Assembly (NCBI GenBank): GCA_027493945.1
Contig: JAOSJU010000002.1
Span: 124,001-188,000 of the forward strand
From: Burkholderiaceae bacterium
GTDB lineage: Bacteria > Pseudomonadota > Gammaproteobacteria > Burkholderiales > Burkholderiaceae_E
DNA length: 64,000 nt
Direction of reading: 5' to 3'
A program made the translations under genes and the position numbers. The notes beneath the pieces are model-generated. The model ran no database searches. It was given only the letters and a program-made list of their open reading frames with translations, and was not told where the DNA came from. Within the stretch, counting starts at the first letter, position 1; each line of letters starts with the position of its first letter. Shown here in pieces: positions 48,974 through 61,125 of this stretch.

Positions 48974-50424
48974 ATGGGCGCCCACATCGCGACGAGCCGG
49001 CCGAAGCCGGACAAGGCCCTGGTCGACATCGTCGACTACACGCTGAAATACAAGGTGCGCAGCAAGGAGGCGATCGAGACCGCGCGCGCCTGCCTGATCG
49101 ACACGCTCGGCTGCGGCCTGGAGGCCCTGTCGTATCCGGCATGCACCAAGCTTCTGGGGCCGGTCGTGCCCGGAACCGTCGTGCCCAACGGCGCGAAGGT
49201 GCCCGGAACGCAGTTCCAGCTCGACCCGGTGCAGGCCGCGTTCGACATCGGCGCGATGATCCGCTGGCTCGACTTCAACGACACCTGGCTGGCCGCCGAA
49301 TGGGGGCACCCGTCGGACAACCTCGGCGGCATCCTCGCCACGGCCGACTGGCTCAGCCGCACCGCGGTCGCGGCGGGCAAGGCGCCGCTCACGATGCGCC
49401 AGTGCTCGAGGCGATGGTGAAAGCCCACGAGATCCAGGGCGTGATCGCGCTGGAAAACTCGTTCAACCGCGTCGGGCTCGACCACGTGGTGCTGGTCAAG
49501 GTCGCCTCCACCGCCGTCTGCGGCATGCTGATGGGGCTCACCCGCGACGAGCTGATCAACGCGGTCTCGCTCGCCTGGGTCGACGGCCAGTCGCTGCGCA
49601 CCTACCGGCACGCGCCGAACACCGGCAGTCGCAAGAGCTGGGCGGCCGGCGACGCCACGAGCCGCGCGGTGCGCCTGGCACTCGTGGCGCGCACCGGCGA
49701 GATGGGCTACCCGTCGGTGCTCACCGCAAAGACCCGGGGCTTCTACGACGTGCTGTTCGAGGGCAGGGAATTCGCGTTCCAGCGCCCCTACGGCAGCTAC
49801 GTGATGGAGAACGTGCTGTTCAAGATCTCGTTCCCGGCCGAATTCCACGCACAGACTGCGGTCGAGTGCGCGATGACGCTGCACGGCGAGTTGAAGAAGG
49901 CTGGCCGCCCGGTCGACGACATCCGCAAGATCACGATCCGCACGCACGAGTCGGCGATCCGCATCATCGACAAGAAGGGGCCGCTCGACAACCCGGCGGA
50001 CCGCGACCACTGCATCCAGTACATGGTGGCCGTGCCGCTGATCTTCGGCCGGCTCACCGCCGGAGACTACGAAGACGGCGTCGCTGCCGATCCGCGCATC
50101 GACGCGCTGCGCGCGAAGATGAGCTGCGTCGAGGACAAGCAGTTCAGCAAGGACTACCTCGATCCGGACAAGCGCTCGATCGCCAACGGCATCACGATCG
50201 AGTTCGCCGACGGCAAGAAGCTGAAGGAAGTCGTCGTCGAGTACCCGATCGGCCACCGCCGCCGCCGCAAGGAAGGCATCCCGGTGCTGGTCCAGAAGTT
50301 CCGCACCAACCTCGCGCGGCGCTTCCCGGCGAAGCAGCAGCAGCGCATCCTCGAGGCCTCGCTCGACCAGAAGGCGCTCGAGGCGATGCCGGTCAACGAA
50401 TACGTCGACCTCTACGTCATCTGA
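48974..50424 (+). CDS. prpD: 2-methylcitrate dehydratase PrpD (one-base frameshift)
   Basis: PrpD of the MmgE family dehydrates 2-methylcitrate. The N-terminal part ([40 protein letters not shown]) reads to [12 protein letters not shown]. The rest ([60 protein letters not shown]) is in another frame. The break is near 49398-49401 (one base missing between ATGCGC and GTGCTC). The repaired length is 483, as expected. It starts 39 bp after prpC and ends 13 bp before acnA. Confidence 0.95.
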
Positions 50425-50437
50425 GGAGATCCGGAAC

Positions 50438-53137
<2,700 letters not shown>

Positions 53138-53153
53138 CGGCAAGCGCGGACGG

Positions 53154-53186
53154 GCGGACGGGCCGGCCATCGGCTGGCCCGTCCGC
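53154..53186 (+). other. Stem-loop after acnA
   Basis: An 11-bp stem (53154-53164 with 53176-53186) with an 11-nt inner loop that folds further lies 17 bp after the acnA stop. No T tract follows. It may stabilise the acnA mRNA 3' end or act with Rho; it does not qualify as an intrinsic terminator. Confidence 0.4.
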
Positions 53187-53235
53187 GGTGCGGCAGAGTC
53201 GATTACACTTCGGCAGGCATCGACTCGCCGACTCC

Positions 53236-55479
53236 GTGCTCCAGTCCGACCTCACCTCGCGCACCGACGCCAGCGGCGGCGGGCTGCCGCCGTTCCCGCG
53301 GCTGCTGCTGTCGACGGGCATCGCGTTCGTCGCCTGCCTGATCGCGAAGCTGATCTCGTTCGACGCGGCCGACCTGCTGCTGATCTGGCCCTGCGCCGGC
53401 GTCGCCTTCACGTTCGCCTGGCGCAACGGCCTGCGCTGGGCCGTGCCCCCGGCCATCGGAGGCGCACTGTGGGCCTGGGTCGAGTTCGGCGCGATCGGAC
53501 CGACGCTCGTCACCTTCGCGGCCAGCGTGGCCGGGCCGATGCTCGCCGTGGGCACGCTGCGCCGGCTCAACAACTGGAAACCGGCCGAGTACCGCCTCGA
53601 AGCGGCGGTGCGCTTCGTGGGCGTGGTCACGCTGCTGGCCGCGCCGGTCGACGCGCTGCTGGCCACGCTCGGCCTTCAGTGGAGCGGACTGTTCGCCGCG
53701 TCCCATCCTGCGCACCGCTTCATGGTCTGGTGGCTGGTCGATGCGCTGGGCATCCTGCTGATCGCGCCTGCCCTGCTCGCCTGGATGGGCGACTCGCTCG
53801 CCGAGGCCGAACCCGGTCTGTCGCAGCGCGCACTGGTCGACGCGCCGGCCTTCTTCCTCACGCTGCTGGTGATCGGCACCGGCGTCATGGTGTCGATGTT
53901 CGGCCAGCAGAGCTACGCCTACGCGCTGGCCTTCCTCTATTTTCCGATCGTGGCCTGGACCGCGATCCGGATGAGCGAGCGCGCCACCGCGCTGTCGCTG
54001 GCGGCCACGGCGATTCCGCTGCTGATTGCGCGCGCCCACCAGGTGGCCCAGTCGCACGACGACTTCTTCCGCGCGCTCGAGGCCTCGATGCTGGTGTTCT
54101 CGGCGGTGATCGTCGCGCAGATGCTGCAGGCCGTCGCCACCGACCGCCGCTTCGCGCTCGCGCGCGTCGCGCAGCAGGCGCGCCAGGACATGTCGACCGG
54201 ACTGCTCAACGATCGCGGCCTGATCGCCGAGATCGGCGAGCGCCTGTCGATACCCACCCGCCCCGACTACGGGCTGATCGGCGTGCACCTGTCGAACTTC
54301 GACACGCTGAACGACCTGTGCGGCCCGATCCGGGCGCTGCAGCTCGAGCAGGACGCCGCGGCCCTGCTGATGCACCAGCCGGGCGCAAAGGCCGCCGCGC
54401 GGCTTTCGGCGGGGCGCTTCGCGCTGATGGTCGAGGCCGAATCGGTCGCCGACGTGCGCGCGGTCGCGCGCGAGCTCTATTCGCAGCTCAACGGCCAGCT
54501 GTTCAAGACCGAACACGGCAGCGTGCGCCTGCAGCTGTGCGTGGGCGGCCTGCTGGTCGATCGCCATGCGCTGATCAACAGCGAAGACTGCCTGATGTCG
54601 CTGTCCGACGCGATGGCGATCGCCGCCAGCGTGCGCGACCCGCAACTCTTCGTCGAGCCGCTGTCGCAAACGATGATCGACGCGCGGCGCGCGCACCAGG
54701 GCAAGATCGAGCACATCCGCGAGGCCATCCGCGACAAGCGCTTCGAGCTGCACGCGCAGCCGATGATCGATCCCGAGGCGCCCGAGGGGATGCTCTCCTA
54801 CGAGGTGCTGATCCGCCTGCTCGACCGCGACGGCGGGCTGATCCGCCCGCCCGAGTTCCTGTCGCTGGCGGTGCAGGCGCAGATGACGCCGACGATGGAC
54901 CGCGGCGTGATCCGCGAGATCTTCTCCTGGCTCGCCGACCATCCGGAGGCGCTGGCGCGCACCTGGAAATGCTCGATCAACCTGTCGGGCCTCACGATGA
55001 GCGACGGCACGATCGCCGGCTTCATCCGCGAGCAGCGCGCGCTCTACGCGATTCCCGCCGACAAGATCGTCTTCGAGATCACCGAGAGCGAGGCGATCCG
55101 CAATCCGGCCGCAGCCTCGCGCCTGGTGGACGACCTGAAGGCCGAGGGATTCGGCATTGCGCTCGACGACTTCGGCACCGGGCTGGCCACCTTCGAGTAC
55201 CTGAAGCGCTTCCCGCTCGACTACCTGAAGATCGACGGCTCGTTCATCCGCAACCTGGTGTCGAACCCGATCGACGAGGAGATCGTCCTGTCCACGGTGC
55301 GGGTGGCGCGGCGCCTGAACATCCGCACGGTGGCCGAGCACGTGCACAACCAGGACACCCTCGACCGGCTCACCGACATCGGCGTCGACCACATCCGGGG
55401 CGACTGGATCGGCCGCGCCGCGCCGCTCGAACAGATCTTCGCAGCGCCCGTGCGGCGCGTCACACGCTCGCTGGCCTGA
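53236..55479 (+). CDS. MASE1-degenerate GGDEF-EAL cyclic-di-GMP phosphodiesterase-like protein
   Basis: This 747-residue protein has eight or so N-terminal membrane segments of MASE1 type (LLIWPCAGVAFTFAWRNGLR through AVIVAQMLQAVATDRRF). A GGDEF-like domain follows (DMSTGLLNDRGLIAEIGERL) whose signature loop is replaced by SAGRFALMVEAE, so it should not make c-di-GMP. The EAL domain keeps catalytic residues: YEVLIRLLDRDGG (EVLxR), CSINLSGLTMSDG, IVFEITESEAIRN, ALDDFGTGLATFEYLKRFP and KIDGSFIRN. It is probably a membrane-sensing phosphodiesterase. The start is GTG at 53236, taken because it is the first usable codon after the acnA hairpin. Confidence 0.85.
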   Translation: MLQSDLTSRTDASGGGLPPFPRLLLSTGIAFVACLIAKLISFDAADLLLIWPCAGVAFTFAWRNGLRWAVPPAIGGALWAWVEFGAIGPTLVTFAASVAGPMLAVGTLRRLNNWKPAEYRLEAAVRFVGVVTLLAAPVDALLATLGLQWSGLFAASHPAHRFMVWWLVDALGILLIAPALLAWMGDSLAEAEPGLSQRALVDAPAFFLTLLVIGTGVMVSMFGQQSYAYALAFLYFPIVAWTAIRMSERATALSLAATAIPLLIARAHQVAQSHDDFFRALEASMLVFSAVIVAQMLQAVATDRRFALARVAQQARQDMSTGLLNDRGLIAEIGERLSIPTRPDYGLIGVHLSNFDTLNDLCGPIRALQLEQDAAALLMHQPGAKAAARLSAGRFALMVEAESVADVRAVARELYSQLNGQLFKTEHGSVRLQLCVGGLLVDRHALINSEDCLMSLSDAMAIAASVRDPQLFVEPLSQTMIDARRAHQGKIEHIREAIRDKRFELHAQPMIDPEAPEGMLSYEVLIRLLDRDGGLIRPPEFLSLAVQAQMTPTMDRGVIREIFSWLADHPEALARTWKCSINLSGLTMSDGTIAGFIREQRALYAIPADKIVFEITESEAIRNPAAASRLVDDLKAEGFGIALDDFGTGLATFEYLKRFPLDYLKIDGSFIRNLVSNPIDEEIVLSTVRVARRLNIRTVAEHVHNQDTLDRLTDIGVDHIRGDWIGRAAPLEQIFAAPVRRVTRSLA

Positions 55480-55489
55480 ACACCCGCGG

Positions 55490-56101
55490 TCAGCCGGCCA
55501 GCCAGCGCCGCAGGTTCGGCTCCTCGTCCACGTTCCAGAGCGTGCGCAGTTGCGACCACCGCGCGCCGCTCTCCTGCAGGCGCCGCCGCGTGGCGGCCAT
55601 CAAGGTGTCGCGCCCCCGGGGCATGTCCTCGAACAGGTGCGCGACCCGGCGGCTGAGTCCCACCAGCGCGTAACCGCCGTCCTCGGTGGGCCCGAACACC
55701 GCATCGCGCTCGCGCAAGGCCTCGAACGCGTCGTGCAGGTCGCTGGCCGACAGCGAGACGACGTCGCTGCCGACGAGCACCGGCACCCTGCCCTCGTCGA
55801 GCGCGCGCGCCAGCGCGGCGTCGATGCGCTCGCCCAGCGAAGCGCCGACCTGCGTGCCGAGCGCGAAGCCGTGCATCGCGGCCAGCCGCGCGCAGTCGCC
55901 GTCGCGGTCGTCGCCGAGGATGCACAGCTCGACCTCGATCCCCGGCGATTGCACCTGCGCCGCACGCACCGCCGCCAGCGTGTCGCGCAGCATCGTCCGG
56001 TAGTGGGCGAGCGCGGCACTCTCGCCGATCGCGCGAGCCAGGCGCGTCTTGACCTCGCCGGCGCGCGGCACGCGAGCGAAGACGATGACCCGAGGGTTCA
56101 T
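55490..56101 (-). CDS. TIGR04282-family glycosyltransferase-like protein
   Basis: This 203-residue protein begins NPRVIVFARVPRAGEVKTRL, the nucleotide-sugar transferase start of the TIGR04282/DUF2064 family (related to arsenosugar biosynthesis proteins). The metal and sugar-nucleotide region is VPVLVGSDVVSLSASDLHDA, followed by VFGPTEDGGYALVGLSRRV. I chose ATG at 56101 since 44 upstream codons are GC-biased and lack a ribosome site. The substrate is unknown. It is separated from the next gene by 176 bp. Confidence 0.85.
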   Translation of the reverse strand: MNPRVIVFARVPRAGEVKTRLARAIGESAALAHYRTMLRDTLAAVRAAQVQSPGIEVELCILGDDRDGDCARLAAMHGFALGTQVGASLGERIDAALARALDEGRVPVLVGSDVVSLSASDLHDAFEALRERDAVFGPTEDGGYALVGLSRRVAHLFEDMPRGRDTLMAATRRRLQESGARWSQLRTLWNVDEEPNLRRWLAG

Positions 56102-56277
56102 GGCGAAGCCTGTTTTGCGAACAACGACGCGAGGTCGTGGACCGGGAATGCGAGGTGGAACGGGTGGACGGCCATGCGATCGGGGCTCCGGGGACGGCGG
56201 CGGGGAACGGCAGCCGCACCGCCGCCGCAACACGGCGGCGGCAACCGCGGCACGCGGCCGGCATTATGACGCAGCGC

Positions 56278-58968
56278 TCAAGCCTGCAACACTGCTTCGG
56301 CCGCCGCGGCGCGGCCGGCAAGCGGCAGCGGATCCTGCCACAGCATGAACGCTTCCGCGGGGCGCATCGGGTGCCCGAACAGGTAGCCCTGTCCCTGTTC
56401 GCACCCGCAGGAGCGCAGGAACTGCAGTTGCGCGGGCGTCTCGATACCCTCGGCGACGACCTGCAGTCGCAGGCTTCGTGCCAGGGCCACGACCGCCCTG
56501 ACGATCTCGCAGGCGTCGGTATCCCCGGGCGTCGCAGTCACGAACGATCGGTCGATCTTCAGCGCGCTTACCGGCATCCGCGACAGCCGCGCCAGGCTCG
56601 AAAAGCCGGTGCCGAAGTCGTCGATGTGCAGCGCGAAACCCATGGCCGAGAGTGCGTCGAGGGTGTCGAGCGTGCGGTCGACCTCCGCCGCAAGCGTCGA
56701 CTCGGTCAGTTCCAGCACCAGCTGCCCGGGCAGCGCAGGATCCTGGGCCGTCAGCTCACGCAGCGCGGCGAGGAAGCGCGGGTCGTTGAGTTGCGCGACC
56801 GAGACGTTGACCGCGATCGGGCAGGCCGCCCCAGCTGCCCGCCGGGCAAGGCTCTGGCGGGCGGCCTCGCGCAGCACCCAGTCGCCCAGCGTCGTGATGA
56901 AGCCCGACTGCTCGGCTGCGACAACCAGCTCGAACGTGCCGCGGGGTCCATCGGCGGTCTCCCATCGCAGCAGCGCCTCGTAGCCGCAGATTCGCCCGGT
57001 TTCCAGCGATACCTTTGGCTGGTAGTGCAGCGAGAACTCGCCGCGCTCGAACGCACCCCGAAGATTGCGCAGCGACGCCGCGCGACCGGTCGCGCGGCGC
57101 CCGATCTCCGTATCGTAGTGGCGCCGGGTCGACTTTCCGGCGTCCTTGGCCGCCCGCAGCGCAATGCCTGCCGAGGCGACGAGGCTCTCCCCGTCCATGC
57201 CGTCCGACGGGTAGCGCGCGATGCCCACCGACGCCGACAGGTACACATGGTCATCCCCGAGCGGGATCGGCTGGACGCACGCATCGATCATGATCGATGC
57301 CAGCCGTTCGAGCGCGGCCGGTTCGTTCTCGTCGACAATCGCGACAAACTCGTCGCCGCCGGCGCGCGCCAGTTCGCAGTGGCCGCGGGTGGCCGCCACG
57401 AGCCGTGCGGCCAGCGCCTCGACGATCTCGTCGCCTGCGCTGTAGCCATGCGCATCGTTGACGGTCTTCAGGTTGTCGATGTCGAGGAACATGACCGCCA
57501 GCGCGCGGCTGCCGCGGCGCGCCGCCCGGACCGCATCGCGCATCCGGGCGGCGAGTCCGACGCGATTGGGAAGGCCGGTGCGAAGATCGTGAAAAGCGAG
57601 GCGGCGATAGCGCTCGTGCGCCTGCTTCAGCTCCGCATTGACCCGGATGCGCTCGGTCACGTCCCGCGAGACCACGATGAACTCGCCGTGGTGCCCGGCA
57701 TCGAACAGTTTCGCGACCGATTCGAAGTAACGGTACATGCCGTTCCTGCACCGGACGCGCAATGTCCTGCGCTGCTCGACGCCCGGGCCCAGTCCTGCCG
57801 ATGCGGCCTGCGCATCGGCCCGGTCGTCCGGATGCAGGAACTCGACGAGGTTGCGCCCGAGAAGCGCGCGCCGGTCGTACCCGGTCAGGCCCAGCGTCGA
57901 CGGCGACGCATAGAGGATCCTGCCGTCCGAGCGATGGATCGTCACCATGTCCGAGATGCTGCTCGCGAGCGCGCGGTACATTCGTTCCGAACGCTCGAGG
58001 CGTTTTCGCTGCTCCCGAAGCTGGCGGCCTCGTCGCTGCGTTTGCCGCAGGAACTTCAGCGAGTAGAAGACGCTCGTGCCCATCAGTCCGAGCGCGAGCA
58101 TCGCGGCGACGATCAGGGCCGAGCCACTGCGGTGCCAGGGCATTGGCGGCAGCTCCAGCCACTTGCGGCGGATCTGCGACAGGCCCGATCGCGGCAGCTG
58201 CTGCATGCCCGCTTCCAGCGTAGCGTGCAGCGCGGGCCGGTCCTCGGCAACCGCAATTGCGGGCTCGTACGCGAACGGCGCTTTGCCAACCGCGCGGATC
58301 TGCGACAGGTGCAGCTGCCCGAGGTGGTGAGCGGCACGCCCGCTTTCCAGCATGACCGCGTCGATCCGCCCGAGGCCGAGGGCCTCGAGCGCATCCACGT
58401 CGGTCTCGAAGGCGACCAGACGGGGCTGCGCGGGCCCATCGTTGGAGAATCCGGGGAGTCGGCCCGACTGCAGCGCCACGAAGCGCTTGCGCGCCAGTCC
58501 CTGCAGGCTGCCCGACAGCGAGCCACCGGTCGAGCCGACGAGAATTTCCATCGGCAGTCGTTCAAGTGGCTGCGTGAAGCTCCCCCGCAGCGGTACATCC
58601 GGCGTAAGGACCAGCGGCCCGCGCAGCGCGACCTGGCCGTCGCTCAGCGTCTGCTTCGATTCGGCGAGGCTGCGATGGAAGCGGATCTCGAAGCGCAATC
58701 CGGTCGCACGATGCAGTGCGTCGCGGTAGTCGCCGAGATAGCCGGCCAGAGCGCCGTCGGGCGTACGGATCGCCAACGGAGGCGCCTCGAAGGTCCCGAA
58801 GACCGGCGACGCGGCTGTACCCGTGCGCCCGCCGGCCGGGTCTTCGAGGCCAGAACTTGCGTGTGCCGCCCCGGCCACGACCGTGGCGAACACCAAGACC
58901 GCGACGATCCGATACGCCTTCACGCCTCGGCACGCAGCGGGCACTGCGACGTGATGCCGTCGGCTCAC
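56278..58968 (-). CDS. SBP-PAS-GGDEF-EAL cyclic-di-GMP signalling protein
   Basis: This 896-residue protein has a signal segment (IVAVLVFATVVAGAAHASSG) and a periplasmic type-3 substrate-binding domain (TFEAPPLAIRTPDGALAGYL, IDAVMLESGRAAHHLGQL). A membrane helix (ALIVAAMLALGLMGTSVFYS), a PAS domain (RILYASPSTLGLTGYDRRAL), and a GGDEF domain follow. In the latter the active site is ARAGGDEFVAIVDE. The EAL domain has GYEALLRWETADGP, LELTESTLAAEVD and IDDFGTGFSSLARL, all intact. It may make or hydrolyse c-di-GMP according to a bound amino acid or other ligand. The GTG at 58968 overlaps the stop of the upstream EAL gene (GTGA); a GTG at 58923 is an alternative. Confidence 0.9.
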   Translation of the reverse strand: MSRRHHVAVPAACRGVKAYRIVAVLVFATVVAGAAHASSGLEDPAGGRTGTAASPVFGTFEAPPLAIRTPDGALAGYLGDYRDALHRATGLRFEIRFHRSLAESKQTLSDGQVALRGPLVLTPDVPLRGSFTQPLERLPMEILVGSTGGSLSGSLQGLARKRFVALQSGRLPGFSNDGPAQPRLVAFETDVDALEALGLGRIDAVMLESGRAAHHLGQLHLSQIRAVGKAPFAYEPAIAVAEDRPALHATLEAGMQQLPRSGLSQIRRKWLELPPMPWHRSGSALIVAAMLALGLMGTSVFYSLKFLRQTQRRGRQLREQRKRLERSERMYRALASSISDMVTIHRSDGRILYASPSTLGLTGYDRRALLGRNLVEFLHPDDRADAQAASAGLGPGVEQRRTLRVRCRNGMYRYFESVAKLFDAGHHGEFIVVSRDVTERIRVNAELKQAHERYRRLAFHDLRTGLPNRVGLAARMRDAVRAARRGSRALAVMFLDIDNLKTVNDAHGYSAGDEIVEALAARLVAATRGHCELARAGGDEFVAIVDENEPAALERLASIMIDACVQPIPLGDDHVYLSASVGIARYPSDGMDGESLVASAGIALRAAKDAGKSTRRHYDTEIGRRATGRAASLRNLRGAFERGEFSLHYQPKVSLETGRICGYEALLRWETADGPRGTFELVVAAEQSGFITTLGDWVLREAARQSLARRAAGAACPIAVNVSVAQLNDPRFLAALRELTAQDPALPGQLVLELTESTLAAEVDRTLDTLDALSAMGFALHIDDFGTGFSSLARLSRMPVSALKIDRSFVTATPGDTDACEIVRAVVALARSLRLQVVAEGIETPAQLQFLRSCGCEQGQGYLFGHPMRPAEAFMLWQDPLPLAGRAAAAEAVLQA

Positions 58969-60098
58969 CGCGGCTCCTGGCCGCGCCAGACCTCCAGCGC
59001 CTTCGCCGGCGCCATCGGCGGCATGAACAGGAACCCTTGCGCCTCGTGGCATCCCCAGCTCTGCAGGAACCGGTATTGCTCGGCGGTCTCCACGCCCACC
59101 GCGATCACCTTGAGCTCCATCGCCTGCGCGAGCGCGACCGAAGCGCGGACGATCCGACCGGCCTCGGCGTCGATCGGCGCGGCCAGCACCAGCGAGCGGT
59201 CGATCTTCAGCGCGCGCACCGGGTTCTGTCCGAGGCGATGCAGGTTCGAGGCGGCAGTGCCGAACTGGTCGATCTGCACCCCGAACCCCATCGCGGCGAG
59301 CTCGCGAAGCGTCTGCGAAGCGCCGTCGCCTTGCAGCGTCAGCGCGGCCTCCGCCAGCTCGAGCTCGAGGTGCAGAGGCAGCGCCGGGTCGATGCAGACC
59401 AGGTCGCCGAGGAGTCTGAGAAAGCCGGGATCGCAGAACTGGCTGGTGGAGACGTTGACCGCGATCGGCACGGTGACGCCCGACTCGTGCCAGGCGAGGC
59501 TTTGTCGCGCAGCGGTGCGCAGTATCCATTCGCCGAGCCGGGGCCCGAAGGCCGATTTCTCCGCCTGCTCCACGAGCGCGGCGGCGCCTTCCGAGCCTTC
59601 GGCCCGCGTCCGGCGCAGCAGCGCCTCATAGCCGGTGACCTCACCGTCGGCCAACCGCACCCTCGGCTGGTAATACAGCGTGAACTCGTCGCGCTCGAGC
59701 GCTCGGCGATAGGCGTCGAAGGTGGCGTGAATCGGCGTGACGCGACGCGTAGCCTCGGCGTGGGGCACGGCCGCGGGCTCCGGAGGAGTCGTCGCCCGCC
59801 TGACCCCGGCGGACTGCGGTGCCGCAGGCGCGGCCGGAATGGCTCGTTGCGACCCTCGTTCGGACGTCATCTGGAGCGCCGCGTCGTCCGTATGCGCGGG
59901 CGACCCCTTGGGCGGGTCCGCGTCGCCCGCGCGGCGGCGTCGCCACGCCCAGCCGGCGGCCGGGACAACCGCCGCGAGCAGGGCCATGACGCCGCCGGGC
60001 GCGGACGCCGCGTCCGCATTCGGAGCGTGCATCGAGGCAAGCAGGAGAACCGATACGGCGAACAGCAGCGCGAGCGAAACGATCCCGAGGCGGGACAT
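58965..60098 (-). CDS. Membrane-anchored EAL-domain protein with degenerate active site
   Basis: This 377-residue protein has two hydrophobic N-terminal segments (IVSLALLFAVSVLLLASM, VMALLAAVVPAAGWAW), a linker, then an EAL domain. GYEALLRRTRAEGSEG keeps the EAL glutamate. The later catalytic motifs are changed: ELTES is LELAEAALT, and DDFGTG is IDQFGTAASN, so a metal-ligand Asp is now Gln. KIDRSLVLA and VGVETAEQYRFLQSWGC are retained. It is probably a c-di-GMP-binding or protein-interaction domain, not an active phosphodiesterase. It is translationally coupled to the SBP-PAS-GGDEF-EAL gene. Confidence 0.85.
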   Translation of the reverse strand: MSRLGIVSLALLFAVSVLLLASMHAPNADAASAPGGVMALLAAVVPAAGWAWRRRRAGDADPPKGSPAHTDDAALQMTSERGSQRAIPAAPAAPQSAGVRRATTPPEPAAVPHAEATRRVTPIHATFDAYRRALERDEFTLYYQPRVRLADGEVTGYEALLRRTRAEGSEGAAALVEQAEKSAFGPRLGEWILRTAARQSLAWHESGVTVPIAVNVSTSQFCDPGFLRLLGDLVCIDPALPLHLELELAEAALTLQGDGASQTLRELAAMGFGVQIDQFGTAASNLHRLGQNPVRALKIDRSLVLAAPIDAEAGRIVRASVALAQAMELKVIAVGVETAEQYRFLQSWGCHEAQGFLFMPPMAPAKALEVWRGQEPR

Positions 60099-60361
60099 GG
60101 GCGGTATCAGAAAGGAGGGAGAGAGCCCGACTGTGCATCAAGCCGCGGCATTGCGCGAGTCGCGAAGGCTGCTCGTGCATGCTGTTTCACCGGTGATGCG
60201 ACGAGCGGCCGGGGCACACGGACCGGCGGAGGCGAGAGCGCGGTGCGCTCGCCTCTTTGCGAAGCCGCGCTGTCTCCGATGCGCGACGCGGCAGCGCCGA
60301 CCCGGTGCGGGCCGGGACCGGGACCGGTGGCCACCTTTCGCCATCGGGGCGATGCCGGACA
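60099..60361. other. Gap without recognisable gene upstream of the small membrane protein
   Basis: Between the divergent EAL gene and the promoter at 60362 there are about 260 bp. Open frames here are short and GC-biased, with no ribosome site in front. I see no gene, terminator or repeat. The EAL gene promoter should lie within it, but no clear minus-strand hexamers were found. Confidence 0.5.
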
Positions 60362-60390
60362 TTGCACGGTGCGCCACGTGGGCCTATAGT
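60362..60390 (+). promoter_or_regulatory. Promoter for the small membrane protein gene
   Basis: TTGCAC (60362-60367), a 17-bp spacer, then TATAGT (60385-60390): a good sigma-70-type promoter. The leader to the ATG at 60482 would be about 85 nt. Confidence 0.6.
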
Positions 60391-60481
60391 CCGACGAGAT
60401 CGCAGAGGATCGGAATTCCAGGGTCCCAGGCTTCGACGCCGCCATCTCCGGCGATGTCATTCACTCCGCAAAGGAGAACCC

Positions 60482-60868
60482 ATGAAGCTCAGCACCTTTC
60501 TGTCGATCTCATCGATTGTCGGTCTCGTCTACGGTCTGCTGTTCCTGATCGTCCCGGGCGTGATGCTGACCCTGCACGGCGAGGCGGCCGAAGCCGACAA
60601 CCTGATGCAGATACGCTTCTTCGGCTCGGCGCTGGTCGGCTGGGCGCTCATCGTCTGGCTCGGGCGGCACGTCCGCGACGACCGGGCGATTCGCGCCATG
60701 CTGGTCGGCTCGGCCGCAGGCTTCGGCCTCGGCACACTGATCAGCCTTTGGGGCGTAATGTCCGGCCTGATGAACGCGATGGGCTGGTCGTCGGTCATCG
60801 TGTATCTGCTGCTGCTGGCGGGCGCGGTGTATTTCCTCGCGCCGGCGCACCGGCTGCAGCCTGCGTAA
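60482..60868 (+). CDS. Small four-helix membrane protein of unknown function
   Basis: This 128-residue protein has four hydrophobic helices: FLSISSIVGLVYGLLFLIVP, RFFGSALVGWALIVWLG, AMLVGSAAGFGLGTLISLWG and SVIVYLLLLAGAVYFLAP. A GEAAEADNLMQIRFFG block and a charged loop (RHVRDDRAIR) separate them. Small proteins of this pattern are common and unnamed. AAAGGAGAACCC is a strong ribosome site before the ATG. It ends 39 bp before a hairpin terminator shared with the tRNA. Confidence 0.8.
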   Translation: MKLSTFLSISSIVGLVYGLLFLIVPGVMLTLHGEAAEADNLMQIRFFGSALVGWALIVWLGRHVRDDRAIRAMLVGSAAGFGLGTLISLWGVMSGLMNAMGWSSVIVYLLLLAGAVYFLAPAHRLQPA

Positions 60869-60906
60869 CCCGCAGCAGTACGCCCCTGCCGGGCGCACAA
60901 AGTACG

Positions 60907-60938
60907 AAGGGTCGGCCCCTTGCGGGAGCCGACCCTTT
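60907..60938. terminator. Bidirectional hairpin terminator
   Basis: A perfect 10-bp stem AAGGGTCGGC / GCCGACCCTT (60907-60916 with 60928-60937) with an 11-nt loop lies between the converging membrane-protein gene and tRNA-Pro. A short T run (TTT, then GGTTT) follows on the + side. Confidence 0.7.
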
Positions 60939-60946
60939 GGTTTGAC

Positions 60947-61025
<79 letters not shown>

Positions 61026-61125
61026 GCGACGAAGTATACCAGCAGGCATTCCGCGCCTCGCTCCGCGCGTGCCACACTGCAGGGCGCCGGCGCGCATCGT
61101 CCAGCCGCGACGCAGGAGCCCTCGC

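Noticed and set aside
53154..53186. acnA stem-loop as an intrinsic terminator
   Set aside because: The stem is strong, but no T tract follows it.
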